Shown here piece after piece: positions 1-9,237 of a stretch of DNA of 64,000 nt (position 1 is the stretch's first letter; each line of letters begins with the position of its first letter). Source of the stretch: Desulfatitalea sp. BRH_c12 (GTDB taxonomy: Bacteria > Desulfobacterota > Desulfobacteria > Desulfobacterales > Desulfosarcinaceae); assembly GCA_000961655.1 (NCBI GenBank), contig LADR01000029.1, positions 154,905-218,904 on the forward strand, read 5' to 3'. Under the pieces are notes generated by a model. The model was not told where the DNA came from and searched no databases. It was given only the letters and a program-made list of their open reading frames with translations. The translations under genes and the position numbers were made by a program.

Positions 1-1
1 C

Positions 2-1771
2 CAATTGTGGCAAACCGCTCTTTACGATGGTCAGAATCAGCTGGTCGCCTTTGCGGTCAAGAGCAGTGAGGGTAGCTACCATGTAGGATTCCAGAATCAG
101 GGCAATCTGCACCAAGCAGAATTCAGCGAAGGCGAAGACATCGGGGATCGCGAACTCGTGGCGACAGCGGATGCGGCGGACGAAAGGATTGCCAAAGGCT
201 ACGCTGGAACATTTTCAGACCAGCCAGCAATCAGTTTTCAAGCCATCGGACAGCACCTTTGTCTCAAAGCCGAAATACCGGTCATCACGGAGACCATGAA
301 CCCGGAAACACAACAATTCGAGCCCAAACGGGTCGGCACGGCGGTCACCGTTATGCGTCTGGGTCCCGATTTTTCAGCCTGGATCCACAAACTCACTGGT
401 ATGGCGGTGGCCATTTTCTCCAGGGACACCTACAGCGCAGGCACTCTGACGGCGTACCGGACGATCGAAATGACCGGCTATGAAAAAACCGCCGCCGCAA
501 CCTGGCAATTGGCCGAAGCAGAATCCGTTTTCGGATCGATCACGCTGGAAAAGCAGGGCTACTTCCAGAGTGTCCTGCCGATTTACAACAACACCGGCTA
601 CACCGGAGCGATGGTCCTGTTGCAGTCAGATGATCTCGCAAAAGCCAACAACCGTCAAATGATCCTGATTCTTTGCGGCATCGGTCTGGGCTGCATGCTG
701 TTGGCGGCACCGCTGACCTGGATGATGTCCCGGTCCCTGGTTCGACCGGTAACCGACATGGTGGTCCGCATCAAAGACATCGCCGAAGGCGATGGCGATC
801 TGACCAAAAGGCTCACCATCACCACCAGGGACGAGCTGGGCCAGCTCGGGCAATGGTTCAATCTCTTCATCGAACGACTGCACACCATCATCATCCAGGT
901 GAAAACCAATTCGGACAAACTCTCCCAGTCATCGGCACACATGACCCGAATTTCCGAAGCGCTGGCCGGCGGTGCCGAGCAAACCGCCCAGGAGGCCAAC
1001 AGTGTGGCGGCCTCATCCGAGCAGATGAGCACCAATATGACTTCCATCGCGGCCTCGATGGAAGAAGCCTCCACCAACGTCACCATGGTCGCCTCATCAG
1101 CCGGCGAAATGTCCGGCACGATCAATGAAATCACCCGCAATGCCGCCAAAGCGCGTGTCATCACAGGCGATGCGGTGACCCAAGCCGATCACGCTACCGC
1201 CCAGATGGGTGAATTGGGCGGATCGGCCCAGGAAATCGGCAAAGTCATCGAGACCATCACGGAAATATCCGAGCAAGTCAATTTACTCGCCCTGAATGCG
1301 ACCATCGAGGCGGCCCGGGCGGGCGACGCCGGCAAGGGATTCGCCGTCGTGGCCAATGAGATCAAGGTGCTGGCCCGACAGACGGCTGCGGCGACCAAGG
1401 AAATCAAGATGCGCGTCGACGGCATTCAGCAGTCGACCAACGGCACAGTGGCCGAAATATCAAAAATTACCCATGTGATCAAAGACATCAATGAACATGT
1501 CCTGGTGATCGCCTCGGCGGTCGAGGAGCAATCGGCCACCACCCAGAATATATCCGACAATGTCTCTCAGGCAGCCCAAGGTTTGGGGGATGTCAACATG
1601 CATGTCGCTCAAAGCTCGCAAGTGTCGGCCGTCATCGCCGAACAGATCGGCCTGGTGACCCACTCCGCCAATGACATATCCCACAGCAGCGCGCAGGTCA
1701 GCATTCATTCAAAAGAGCTGTCGGTCCTGGCCGAGACGCTCAATACGCTGGTGGGCAGGTTTAGAGTTTAA
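2..1771 (+). CDS. methyl-accepting chemotaxis protein (5' end cut by window)
   Basis: Transmembrane chemoreceptor that would signal to CheA/CheW. The reading frame is open to the window edge, so the N-terminus and probably the first membrane helix lie outside. Counting from the TTG at position 5, residues ~1–215 are an extracytoplasmic Cache-like sensor ([13 protein letters not shown] segment). A membrane helix follows at ~220–241, a HAMP domain at ~242–295 and the cytoplasmic signalling coiled coil at ~300–588. The conserved hairpin tip, [17 protein letters not shown], lies near residues 425–441. No C-terminal CheR-tethering pentapeptide is seen (it ends LVGRFRV). It converges on livF with a 4-base overlap at the stops. 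The ligand cannot be told from sequence; the adjacent importer is only suggestive. Confidence 0.93.
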   Translation, partial: QLWQTALYDGQNQLVAFAVKSSEGSYHVGFQNQGNLHQAEFSEGEDIGDRELVATADAADERIAKGYAGTFSDQPAISFQAIGQHLCLKAEIPVITETMNPETQQFEPKRVGTAVTVMRLGPDFSAWIHKLTGMAVAIFSRDTYSAGTLTAYRTIEMTGYEKTAAATWQLAEAESVFGSITLEKQGYFQSVLPIYNNTGYTGAMVLLQSDDLAKANNRQMILILCGIGLGCMLLAAPLTWMMSRSLVRPVTDMVVRIKDIAEGDGDLTKRLTITTRDELGQLGQWFNLFIERLHTIIIQVKTNSDKLSQSSAHMTRISEALAGGAEQTAQEANSVAASSEQMSTNMTSIAASMEEASTNVTMVASSAGEMSGTINEITRNAAKARVITGDAVTQADHATAQMGELGGSAQEIGKVIETITEISEQVNLLALNATIEAARAGDAGKGFAVVANEIKVLARQTAAATKEIKMRVDGIQQSTNGTVAEISKITHVIKDINEHVLVIASAVEEQSATTQNISDNVSQAAQGLGDVNMHVAQSSQVSAVIAEQIGLVTHSANDISHSSAQVSIHSKELSVLAETLNTLVGRFRV

Positions 1772-2463
1772 ACTTCCAACCACTCTTTCCGGATAGCCTG
1801 GTTGTTTTTTAAGTCTTCGGTTTGGCCTTCAAAAACGATTCGCCCTTGGCCCATGATGTAGATGCGCTGAGAGATCTTTAAAGCGATGCTCAATTTCTGC
1901 TCGACCAGCAACACCGATACGCCGCGGCGGGCGATCTCTTCGATCAACTCACCGACCTGCTCGACCATTTTGGGGGCCAGTCCCTCGGTGGGTTCGTCGA
2001 TCATGATGAAATCAGGGTCGCCCATCAGCGTCCTGCAGATAGTCAGCATCTGCTTTTCACCGCCCGAGATCAACCCGCCATGCACATTGGAGCGTTCGCC
2101 CAGACGTGGGAACAGCGCGAAGACATCCGCCAGGCTCCAGCGGCCTGTCTGATCTTTACGTTTCATGCCCAACTGCAGGTTCTGCAGCACTGTCAGACCG
2201 GGGAATATCCAGCGGTCCTCGGGTACGAAGCCGATTCCGCGGCGGGCGATGTCATGGGGATTCAACCCGCAGATTTGCTCATCCTTGTAGCGTATCGACC
2301 CCTGAGGGGGCACCAACCCCATAATGGCCATGCAGGTCGTCGAGCGGCCGACGCCATTGCGTCCCAAAAGGCTGACGATCTCTCCTTTGCCGACATGCAA
2401 GGTGACACCCTGCAAAATATGGCTGCGGCCATAATAGGCATGCAGTTCCTTGACTTCCAGCAT
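1768..2463 (-). CDS. livF: branched-chain amino acid ABC transporter ATPase LivF
   Basis: Second ATPase of a LivFGHMK-type importer, 231 aa, normal length. The ABC signature is SGGEKQ, the Walker B region is FIMIDEPTEGLAP and the H-loop region is LLVEQKLS. The Walker A motif reads GRNGVGRST: the usual lysine is arginine (codon CGC). I recall this variant in some LivF subfamilies, so it need not mean inactivity. The start ATG abuts the livG stop (TAA then ATG), showing translational coupling at the end of the livHMGF operon. Substrate (leucine/isoleucine/valine, or amides/urea) cannot be decided from the ATPase. Confidence 0.95.
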   Translation of the reverse strand: MLEVKELHAYYGRSHILQGVTLHVGKGEIVSLLGRNGVGRSTTCMAIMGLVPPQGSIRYKDEQICGLNPHDIARRGIGFVPEDRWIFPGLTVLQNLQLGMKRKDQTGRWSLADVFALFPRLGERSNVHGGLISGGEKQMLTICRTLMGDPDFIMIDEPTEGLAPKMVEQVGELIEEIARRGVSVLLVEQKLSIALKISQRIYIMGQGRIVFEGQTEDLKNNQAIRKEWLEV

Positions 2464-3216
2464 TTAGGCGATCTCCTTGCCAAGATAGGCTTCCTGAACT
2501 TCCTGGTTTTGGCGGATATTATCGGGAGTGTCGGTGGCGACAATCTCACCGTAAACGAGCACCGATATGCGATCGGCCAGATTGAACACCACGCTCATGT
2601 CATGCTCGACGATCACCAGCGTCTTGTCTTGCGTGACTTTGTGGATCAGTTCGACCGCCCGCTCGGTTTCGCTCAGGCTCATGCCTGCCGTGGGCTCGTC
2701 CAGCAGGATGACGTTTGTGTCGCCCGCAATTGTGATACCGATTTCAAGAGCGCGCTGCTCGGCATAGGCCAGCATGGCAGCCGGAATGTGCCTGCGATCG
2801 GCAAGGTGGATCATTTCCAGGATCTGCTCGGTTTTTTCATTGACCCGCTTTAGCCGGTCGCAAAAATGCCAGAAAGAGTAGCGGTATCCCATCGACCACA
2901 GCAGCGCGCAGCGGATGTTTTCGAATACGCTCATCTTGGGGAAAATATTGGTGACTTGAAAGCTTCGGCTCAACCCAAGACGGTTGATGCGGTGGGGGGG
3001 CAGCCCCGAAATGATATGTCCCCCCAGTTCGATATAGCCCGCGCTGACCTGGTAAAAACCACTGATCAAATTGAACAGCGTGGATTTGCCGGCACCGTTG
3101 GGACCGATGATGGCATGGCGCTCTGCTCTGGACACCTCCAGATCGACGCCGTTGATGATCTGACTGCTGCCGAAATTTTTGCGAACCCCGGCAAGTTTCA
3201 AAGCGGGTGTGCTCAT
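2464..3216 (-). CDS. livG: branched-chain amino acid ABC transporter ATPase LivG
   Basis: First ATPase of the importer, 250 aa. Walker A is GPNGAGKST (about residues 38–46) and Walker B is VILLDEPTAGM. The signature position reads LAYAEQR rather than LSGGQ, close to the LPYGxQR form usual in LivG, and the H-loop is IVEHDM. Its start overlaps the livM stop by 4 bases (ATGA) and it is directly followed by livF. Together they would power uptake through the LivH/LivM pore. Confidence 0.95.
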   Translation of the reverse strand: MSTPALKLAGVRKNFGSSQIINGVDLEVSRAERHAIIGPNGAGKSTLFNLISGFYQVSAGYIELGGHIISGLPPHRINRLGLSRSFQVTNIFPKMSVFENIRCALLWSMGYRYSFWHFCDRLKRVNEKTEQILEMIHLADRRHIPAAMLAYAEQRALEIGITIAGDTNVILLDEPTAGMSLSETERAVELIHKVTQDKTLVIVEHDMSVVFNLADRISVLVYGEIVATDTPDNIRQNQEVQEAYLGKEIA

Positions 3217-4466
3217 ACGGCACCCCCTTTCATGGTTTGCGTCACCTCATCCCAGCTTCGGCTCACTTTTCGCTTCGCCGCCCGGAAGAAAACAAAACCG
3301 ATTGCGGCCAACAGAATCGCTGTCGACCAGGCAACGGGCGATTGCGCCTTGAAACGAATGCCGAACAACTGCAAGGCTGCCTCCGGGTTGATGCTCAGTG
3401 AGAGATGATAATTGATCTCCACTAAGATCATCACACCCACAAACATCACCAGGGACGGCAGGGCGATCAGCAAATAGGATGGCAGCAGGCGTTTCATCAA
3501 ACCGGCTTTCCATACCGGCTCATGCATCATGATGATGCCGGCCATTCCGGTGGGCGCCCAGAGCACCATGCCCACGAAGAGCAAACCGAAATACAGCAGC
3601 CAGGCATGGGTGATGCCGGCCAGGGACACTTGCATGAAGGTAACCAGAATCGCACCCAGGATCGGACCAAAAAAATGGCCCACGCCGCCAACGTAGGTCA
3701 TCATCAGCACACTGCCCGATGCCAGGGCCCCGACTGTTTCGGCGGTGATGATCTCGTAATTTATGGCGAAAAGACCGCCGGCGATACCCGCGAAAAAGGC
3801 CGATAAACTGAACTGCAAGGTTCTTACGGCTCTGGTGTTATAACCGATGAAGGCGGCGCGTTCCGGGTTGTCGCGAACCGCATTGGCCACCCGCCCCAGG
3901 GGGGTCTTCGTGTGCAGGTACATCAGGGCCGCACTCACGATCGCCCAGAAAGCGATCAGAAAATACACCTCGATCTGCTTGCCGAAGCGGAAACCGGTCA
4001 GGGTCGTTTGGACCATTCGGTTGGCTGAAATGCCTTCCTCGCCACCGAAAAAAGACGGCAGCATGAGCGCACTGGCCGCGATCAACTCGCCAATCCCCAA
4101 CGAAATCAAGGCAAAAGTCGTACCGGAGCGTTCGGTGGACAACCACCCGAAGACAATGCCGGCGGCCAAACCGCCCAAGCCGCCCACCAGCGGCAACAAC
4201 TCAATCGGCAAAGGCAATGTCCCGCCACTGATCTTGTTGAGCGCGTGCATGGCAAGAAATCCGCCAATGCCGTAAAAAACCGCATGCCCGAAGGAGAGCA
4301 TCCCGCCCTGCCCCAGGAGCATGTTGTAAGAGAGCGCGAAAATTAAAGCTATGCCCATCTGACAAAACAATGTCAGGGAAAGTCTGGAAGTAAAAATATA
4401 GGGCAAAACCACGCAGACGATCACAGCGGCCAGCCAAATTCCGTAACGCCTCATGAAAAGCAGCAT
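3213..4466 (-). CDS. livM: branched-chain amino acid ABC transporter permease LivM
   Basis: Inner-membrane permease of the Liv importer, 417 aa, with about ten hydrophobic segments and the LivM-typical stretch LLGQGGMLSFGHAVFYGIGG near residues 48–67. It is longer than many LivM proteins because of a C-terminal part (~residues 325–400) with two more hydrophobic segments and a charged tail. The start ATG follows a GGAGAAGG Shine-Dalgarno sequence. It lies 33 bases downstream of livH and overlaps livG by 4 bases, so the four genes are one transcription unit. Confidence 0.94.
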   Translation of the reverse strand: MLLFMRRYGIWLAAVIVCVVLPYIFTSRLSLTLFCQMGIALIFALSYNMLLGQGGMLSFGHAVFYGIGGFLAMHALNKISGGTLPLPIELLPLVGGLGGLAAGIVFGWLSTERSGTTFALISLGIGELIAASALMLPSFFGGEEGISANRMVQTTLTGFRFGKQIEVYFLIAFWAIVSAALMYLHTKTPLGRVANAVRDNPERAAFIGYNTRAVRTLQFSLSAFFAGIAGGLFAINYEIITAETVGALASGSVLMMTYVGGVGHFFGPILGAILVTFMQVSLAGITHAWLLYFGLLFVGMVLWAPTGMAGIIMMHEPVWKAGLMKRLLPSYLLIALPSLVMFVGVMILVEINYHLSLSINPEAALQLFGIRFKAQSPVAWSTAILLAAIGFVFFRAAKRKVSRSWDEVTQTMKGGAV

Positions 4467-4499
4467 ATTGCGAACACCTTCTCCATTCGTGGCGAGCTT

Positions 4500-5450
4500 T
4501 TACGACTCGCGTTTTCCCATCAAGCCTTTCGGACGGAACATCAGCATCAACACCATGAACAAATAAGGCAAAATCGGTCCGGTATGCGATATTTTGATGC
4601 GCCAGAGGTCTTTTAAAAGGCCGCCCGGACTCATCTGAAAACCAATGCGGGCGAAAATGTCGCCCAGAGAGACATCGATGCCGACGGCGAAGGTCTGAAT
4701 CGCGGCCAGCAGCAGGGACGCCACCAGGGCCCCGGTCAGCGACCCCATGCCGCCGACAACGATAACAACAAAAACGATGGGACCCAGCGTCGCAGCCATG
4801 GCCGGTTCGGTAATCAGAAAGATACCGCCAATGACCCCCGCCAATCCGGCCAGCGCTGATCCACCGCCAAATACCAGCATGAACACCGCCGGAACATTGT
4901 GGCCCAGGGCACTGACCCCCTGGGGGTGAGTCAAAGAGGCTTGAATGATCAGACCTATGCGGGTACGCGTCAACACCAGGTAGACGCCCGCGAAAATGCC
5001 CACGGAAATCAGCAGCATGAATGCGCGATAGGCCGAAAAGGAGGTGGTGAACAATGTAAATAGCGAAAAATCGAGGAAATTCGGTACCGGGTAGGTCACC
5101 GCATTACGACCCCATATCAGGTTGACGGCTTCTTCGATAATGAATGCCAAACCGACCGTAAAAAGCAGTTCGGCCACATGGCCATACTTATGAACGGATC
5201 TGAGGCCGTAGCGCTCGACCAGTGCCCCCAGAACCCCGACCGCCAAAGGCGCGAGCAGCAGCGCCGGCCCGAATCCGAATACCGCGCTGATCTGGTAACC
5301 GAAATAGGCCCCCAACATGTAAAAGCTGGCGTGGGCGAAATTAAGCACGCCCATCATGCTGAAAATCAATGTCAGCCCACTGGAAAGCATGAAGAACAGC
5401 ATGCCAAGGACCAGGGTATTCAGAAGTGAAAAAAGCAAATATTCAAACAT
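4500..5450 (-). CDS. livH: branched-chain amino acid ABC transporter permease LivH
   Basis: Partner permease of LivM, 316 aa from the ATG at 5450, which has a GGAAAG Shine-Dalgarno sequence just upstream. A longer in-frame reading to 5591 exists, but the extra 47 residues look unlike LivH. The family hallmark GLTLIFSMMGVLNFAHASFY lies near residues 21–40, and about eight membrane segments follow. It is the first gene after the livK terminator, so the membrane parts are probably made at a lower level than the binding protein. Confidence 0.94.
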   Translation of the reverse strand: MFEYLLFSLLNTLVLGMLFFMLSSGLTLIFSMMGVLNFAHASFYMLGAYFGYQISAVFGFGPALLLAPLAVGVLGALVERYGLRSVHKYGHVAELLFTVGLAFIIEEAVNLIWGRNAVTYPVPNFLDFSLFTLFTTSFSAYRAFMLLISVGIFAGVYLVLTRTRIGLIIQASLTHPQGVSALGHNVPAVFMLVFGGGSALAGLAGVIGGIFLITEPAMAATLGPIVFVVIVVGGMGSLTGALVASLLLAAIQTFAVGIDVSLGDIFARIGFQMSPGGLLKDLWRIKISHTGPILPYLFMVLMLMFRPKGLMGKRES

Positions 5451-5630
5451 GCGGCTACTTTCCGGGTTGGCGTTTGGTATAACGGGAAAACCCCGTATTG
5501 GCCCCAGAACCGCCCTTGATGGCCGCAGCACACACGCGGCAACAACCGACCCATAGGCCTCCAATTCAAGGTGGCGGAACGGGCGCTCCATCCGGTGCTT
5601 TTAACCCAATCATGCATCAGGACTGCTTGA

Positions 5631-5656
5631 AAAAGGGCGGCCCAAAAAGCCGCCCT
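5631..5656 (-). terminator. Rho-independent terminator between livK and livH
   Basis: On the minus strand AGGGCGGC, a 7-base loop and GCCGCCCT are followed by TTTTTC. It lies 64 bases after the livK stop and before livH. Such a stem usually lets a fraction of transcripts through, giving more binding protein than permease. Confidence 0.75.
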
Positions 5657-5719
5657 GTAAAAATCTGCAATTGGCGCCGCCCCGGTCCGCCCCAAAGTGG
5701 TCAGAGCGGGTCGCGTGGA

Positions 5720-6991
5720 TTATTTAGATGGACGCGCCATTTTGCAGGTGGTCGGCATAGCCGTGGCCGCCGCTTCGATGCGTTTGACGGTGCTGAAACC
5801 GACCCCTGAATTCTCCGCATCGTACTTGACCTTATCTGTGCCGGCCTTGGCATAAACGGAGATGTACAAGGGCTGAATCAACTGGTGATCCTCGGCCCGC
5901 ATGGTGACTGTGCCGTATGGGGTTTCATGTTCCATGCCCTCCAGAGCCAGGGCGATCGCCTTGGCATCCGCGCTGCCGGCCTTGTCGATGGCTGCCGCCA
6001 ACATCTGCATTTGCGTGCGGATGCGCCCGTAATAGTAAGGTACTTCGCCGCCGCCGGAATACTTGGCCTGATACCCTAAGAAAAATTCTTCGTCCTGCTT
6101 GTTCTTTTCTTCATGATTGAGGTTGATATGCCATTCGGTCACATGGTTGAGAATGCCAATGCCCGCTGCGCCAATGGCCTTGGGTGCGCCCAATCCCCCG
6201 CCGTAGAAGGTGTGGAACTGAGCTTTGAGGCCGGCATCCTTGGCGGCTTTGACCAGCAAGGACATGTCCGCACCCCAATTGCCGGTGATGATTGTGTCGG
6301 CCCCTGAGGCTTTGATCTGGGCCACATAAGGAGAAAAGTCCTTCACCTTGCCCATGGGGGTGAACGTGTCTCCCACGATCTGGATATCCGGGCGTTTTTC
6401 CTTCAACATTGCTTTGGAGGCATCGCTCACCGAATGGCCGAAGACATAATCCATGTTGATGAGATAGACTTTTTTAACTTTTTTCTGTTCCTTGATATAA
6501 TCCGTAATGGCCGCGATTTTCATATCCACATGGGCATCGAAGCGGAAATGCCAGAAACTACATTGCTCATTGGTAAACGCCGGTGTAACGGCTGCATAAT
6601 TCAGATAGATGATTTCGTCACCCGGGTTGCGCTCGTTGTGCTTGTTCACGGCCTCGATCAGTGCGCCGGCCACATTGGAGCCATTGCCCTGGGTAATAAT
6701 CCGGATGCCTTGATCGATCACGTTCTTGAGCTGAATCAGAGAATCCTGCGCGCTGGTCTTGTTGTCGAACGGGACGATTTCAAGCTTCGTGCCCCCCAGA
6801 ACGCCGCCCTTGGCATTAATCAATTCCGCATTGTACTGAAAATGTTTTAAGCCTGCATCACCCACACCGGCAAAAGCACCGGATAGGGGATCTATATAGG
6901 CGATTTTGATCGTATCCGCCGCCATGACCGGCAACGCCATAAGCATTAAAAGGGCAACACTCGTCAATGATAGCAACCATCGTCTTAACAT
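5720..6991 (-). CDS. livK: branched-chain amino acid ABC transporter substrate-binding protein
   Basis: Periplasmic ligand-binding protein (type I fold, Peripla_BP_6 group), 423 aa. A Sec signal peptide occupies ~residues 1–24 (basic MLRRW start, hydrophobic core, cleavage near VMA-AD). The mature protein begins DTIKIAYIDPLSGAFAGVGD, typical of LivJ/LivK and amide-binding relatives. The start ATG has a strong GAGGAGGGG Shine-Dalgarno sequence. It heads the livK-HMGF cluster. The actual ligand is unknown; aromatic or short-chain acids are also transported by this family in degradative anaerobes. Confidence 0.93.
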   Translation of the reverse strand: MLRRWLLSLTSVALLMLMALPVMAADTIKIAYIDPLSGAFAGVGDAGLKHFQYNAELINAKGGVLGGTKLEIVPFDNKTSAQDSLIQLKNVIDQGIRIITQGNGSNVAGALIEAVNKHNERNPGDEIIYLNYAAVTPAFTNEQCSFWHFRFDAHVDMKIAAITDYIKEQKKVKKVYLINMDYVFGHSVSDASKAMLKEKRPDIQIVGDTFTPMGKVKDFSPYVAQIKASGADTIITGNWGADMSLLVKAAKDAGLKAQFHTFYGGGLGAPKAIGAAGIGILNHVTEWHINLNHEEKNKQDEEFFLGYQAKYSGGGEVPYYYGRIRTQMQMLAAAIDKAGSADAKAIALALEGMEHETPYGTVTMRAEDHQLIQPLYISVYAKAGTDKVKYDAENSGVGFSTVKRIEAAATAMPTTCKMARPSK

Positions 6992-7605
6992 TGTTTATCC
7001 CCTCCTCATTTTTTCGAATTTGACATGAAACGGGCTGGCAAAGCATGCAGCCCGCACCGCACAATCATCAACCACTTGCTGAGTGTATTCCATTTTCAGG
7101 AAATCGGCGGATACCCCCTTTCTTAATAGCTTACTGGATTTTAACGTGCTGCGGATGATTGCTAAAAAATTTGTATAGCAGGTCAAAGAATGACGCCCGT
7201 GGATAGGTCTTCTGGTCATTGTGGTGCCAATTCACAAGCATTCACGAGCATTCACACTTGGACAATTTAGCAGGTTGTTTACAGCAAACCATGTTTGCTA
7301 TTTTATTTCAAGTTATTTTATAATTTGCATTCATAAAACAAACCTATATACCCCGCTTTCAGCCCAAACTTGCGACGCAGAGTCTCCTCGCCCAGGATGC
7401 GCTGCGCCTAATCGGGAGGTTCGCTGCCATTCAACCTGAGGGCAGACGCACCACTGCGTACGCTACCGCATTTCACCTGGGCGAACGATGTTCCGTTTCG
7501 GTGATCAAGCCACACGCAAATGGCGGTTACCCTGGAGTGGGCCGCTTTGATCGTTGACAGAACCACCCCGCCTGCCCTATTTTTCCCATAAAAAGGGGAA
7601 AAAAC
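6992..7605. other. intergenic region between divergent livK and oxidoreductase gene
   Basis: 614 bases without a supported gene. 7225–7340 is AT-rich and contains near-tandem GCATTCAC words. 7441–7590 is a dispersed repeat described separately. Promoters for livK (minus) and the 7606 gene (plus) must lie here, but I see no convincing −35/−10 pair or sigma-54 site. Confidence 0.6.
7441..7590. repeat. dispersed intergenic repeat, family A copy 1
   Basis: About 140 bases that recur at 42876–43015 in the same orientation relative to the downstream gene. Shared blocks include GACGCACCACTGCG, GAACGATGTTCCGTTT and CACACGCAAATG, then CGGTTACCCTG and a GCCGCTTT…CCTGCC end. The copy ends about 20 bases before the start codon of the 7606 gene, so it probably lies in its 5' leader or promoter. 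Confidence 0.75.
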
Positions 7606-8607
7606 ATGTCTGAAACAAACACCCAGGTTCTTTTGAAGCAGCGCCCGGTCGGCGCCGTCCAGGAAAGACATTTCGAGGTCGTTCACAAACCGGTTCCCGT
7701 CACCGGTCCTGGACAGATATGCGTGCGCAACCATTACTTGTCGCTCGATCCCTACATGCGCGGACGCATGAGCGATGCAAAATCCTATGCCCAGCCCGTG
7801 GCGATCGGCGATGTCATGGTGGGCGGTACAGTCGGCGAAGTCGTTGAATCCCGTCATCCCGACTTTAAAGCCGGCGATGCGGTGCTTGGTTATTTCGGCT
7901 GGCAACTTTTCGGGGTCAGCGACGGTACGGGCATCACCAAAATCGAAAAGGGCGACCTCCCTCTTTCCGCCTACCTGGGAGTGCTGGGCATGCCGGGGGT
8001 GACTGCCTACATTGGATTGATGGACATCGGTCACCCCAAGGCCGGCGAGACGGTGGTCGTTTCGGCGGCATCCGGCGCGGTGGGCAGCGTGGTCGGTCAG
8101 ATCGCCAAGCTACAGGGATGCCGTGCCGTGGGCATTGCGGGCGGTGAACGTAAATGCCGCTATGTCACCGAAGAACTGGGCCTGGACGCCTGCGTGGACT
8201 ACAAAGCCGGGAGTTTGTCGGAGAATCTTCAAAAAGCCATCCCGGACGGCGTCGATGTTTACTTCGACAATGTGGGCGGCCCGATTTTCGACGCGGTGCT
8301 CGACCGCATGAATCCGTTCGGTCGCATCCCGGTATGCGGCATGATCTCTCAATACAATGCTGTCGAACCGTATGCCGTCAAAAAGATGCACAACGTCCTG
8401 ATTCAGCGGCTCACCATACGCGGCTTCATCGTATCCGACCATGCAGCCCGTTGGGTGGACGCGCTGACGGATATTGAAAACTGGCTGCGCCAAGGTCGGC
8501 TCAAGTTTCGTGAAAGCATCACCGAGGGGTTGGAAAACGCCCCGGCTGCGTTCATTGGACTTTTGTCCGGAAAGAATTTCGGCAAGCAACTGATCAAACT
8601 GATCTGA
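7606..8607 (+). CDS. NADP-dependent zinc-free MDR oxidoreductase (CurA/YncB-like)
   Basis: Medium-chain reductase of the leukotriene-B4-dehydrogenase/CurA group, 333 aa. It reduces the C=C bond of enones or enals with NADPH. The N-terminal GroES-like part carries the group hallmark LSLDPYMRGRM (residues ~44–54). The Rossmann part has VSAASGAVGSVVGQIAK (~149–165) and VYFDNVGGPIFDAVL. No zinc-ligand cysteine cluster is present. The start has an AAAAGGGG Shine-Dalgarno sequence. It is the first of four plus-strand genes that together look like an acyl- or aromatic-acid degradation module beside the liv importer. Confidence 0.9.
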   Translation: MSETNTQVLLKQRPVGAVQERHFEVVHKPVPVTGPGQICVRNHYLSLDPYMRGRMSDAKSYAQPVAIGDVMVGGTVGEVVESRHPDFKAGDAVLGYFGWQLFGVSDGTGITKIEKGDLPLSAYLGVLGMPGVTAYIGLMDIGHPKAGETVVVSAASGAVGSVVGQIAKLQGCRAVGIAGGERKCRYVTEELGLDACVDYKAGSLSENLQKAIPDGVDVYFDNVGGPIFDAVLDRMNPFGRIPVCGMISQYNAVEPYAVKKMHNVLIQRLTIRGFIVSDHAARWVDALTDIENWLRQGRLKFRESITEGLENAPAAFIGLLSGKNFGKQLIKLI

Positions 8608-8622
8608 CCCCATCTTTCGCTC

Positions 8623-8648
8623 ACCCGCTGGTTTAAAGGCCAGCGGGT
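8623..8648 (+). terminator. intergenic hairpin, possible weak terminator
   Basis: ACCCGCTGG, an 8-base loop and CCAGCGGGT are followed only by a pyrimidine stretch (CTCCTTCTG), not a T-run. It sits 15 bases after the oxidoreductase stop and may end or stabilise that message. Confidence 0.35.
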
Positions 8649-8692
8649 CTCCTTCTGTCTGAAACCACGTTTAACTTCCGGAAAGGATCACC

Positions 8693-9160
8693 ATGCCCAA
8701 AACACAGTTCAAGACTATGGACGAGCTGCGCTCAAAAGCCGGTCAGGAAGTCGCCCTCGGCCAATGGCTGACGGTTACCCAGGAACAAATCAATCTCTTC
8801 GCCGAAGCCACAGGCGATTATCAGTGGATCCATCTGGACCAGGAACGCGCTGCGGCCGAATCCCCCTACGGTACCACCATTGCGCATGGTTTTTTGACAT
8901 TGGCGCTCATTCCGCGTCTGATGGCGGATGCCCTGGAACTTCCTCCCGCCAAAATGGCAGTCAATTACGGCCTCAACCGCGTACGCTTCACCGGGCCGGT
9001 GCCGGCTGGCAAACGGGTGCGGCCACGCGTCACGTTGTTGAGTGTCGAAGACGTCTCCGGCGGCGTGCAGATGAACTGGAAAGTGGTGATTGAAATCGAA
9101 GGCAGCGAGAAACCGGCCTGCATTGCCGAAACCATTGCCCGGCACTATGCCGCTGAATAG
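8693..9160 (+). CDS. MaoC-like (R)-specific enoyl-CoA hydratase
   Basis: Hot-dog-fold hydratase, 155 aa, the usual single-domain length. It adds water to trans-2-enoyl-CoA, or the reverse. The hydratase-2 motif is visible: FAEATGDYQWIHLD (residues ~38–51) supplies the Asp/His pair, followed by GTTIAHGFLTLAL (~63–75). The start follows GGAAAGGATCACC. Placed between two MDR reductases and a CoA-transferase, it fits CoA-ester turnover. Substrate chain length is not predictable here. Confidence 0.92.
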   Translation: MPKTQFKTMDELRSKAGQEVALGQWLTVTQEQINLFAEATGDYQWIHLDQERAAAESPYGTTIAHGFLTLALIPRLMADALELPPAKMAVNYGLNRVRFTGPVPAGKRVRPRVTLLSVEDVSGGVQMNWKVVIEIEGSEKPACIAETIARHYAAE

Positions 9161-9237
9161 ATTTTTACTTACAACTGGATGACATCCGCCGCAGCCGCTC
9201 AGGCGCCATTGGGCGATAACAAGAGGAGAAAATAGTG

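Noticed and set aside
5451..5591. 47-residue N-terminal extension of LivH
   Set aside because: Composition is unlike a permease; ATG 5450 has a good Shine-Dalgarno sequence and the normal N-terminus.
7218..7240. sigma-54-like site (minus-strand TTGGCAC) upstream of livK
   Set aside because: The −12 GC element is not at the right distance: TGAC stands where TTGC is needed.
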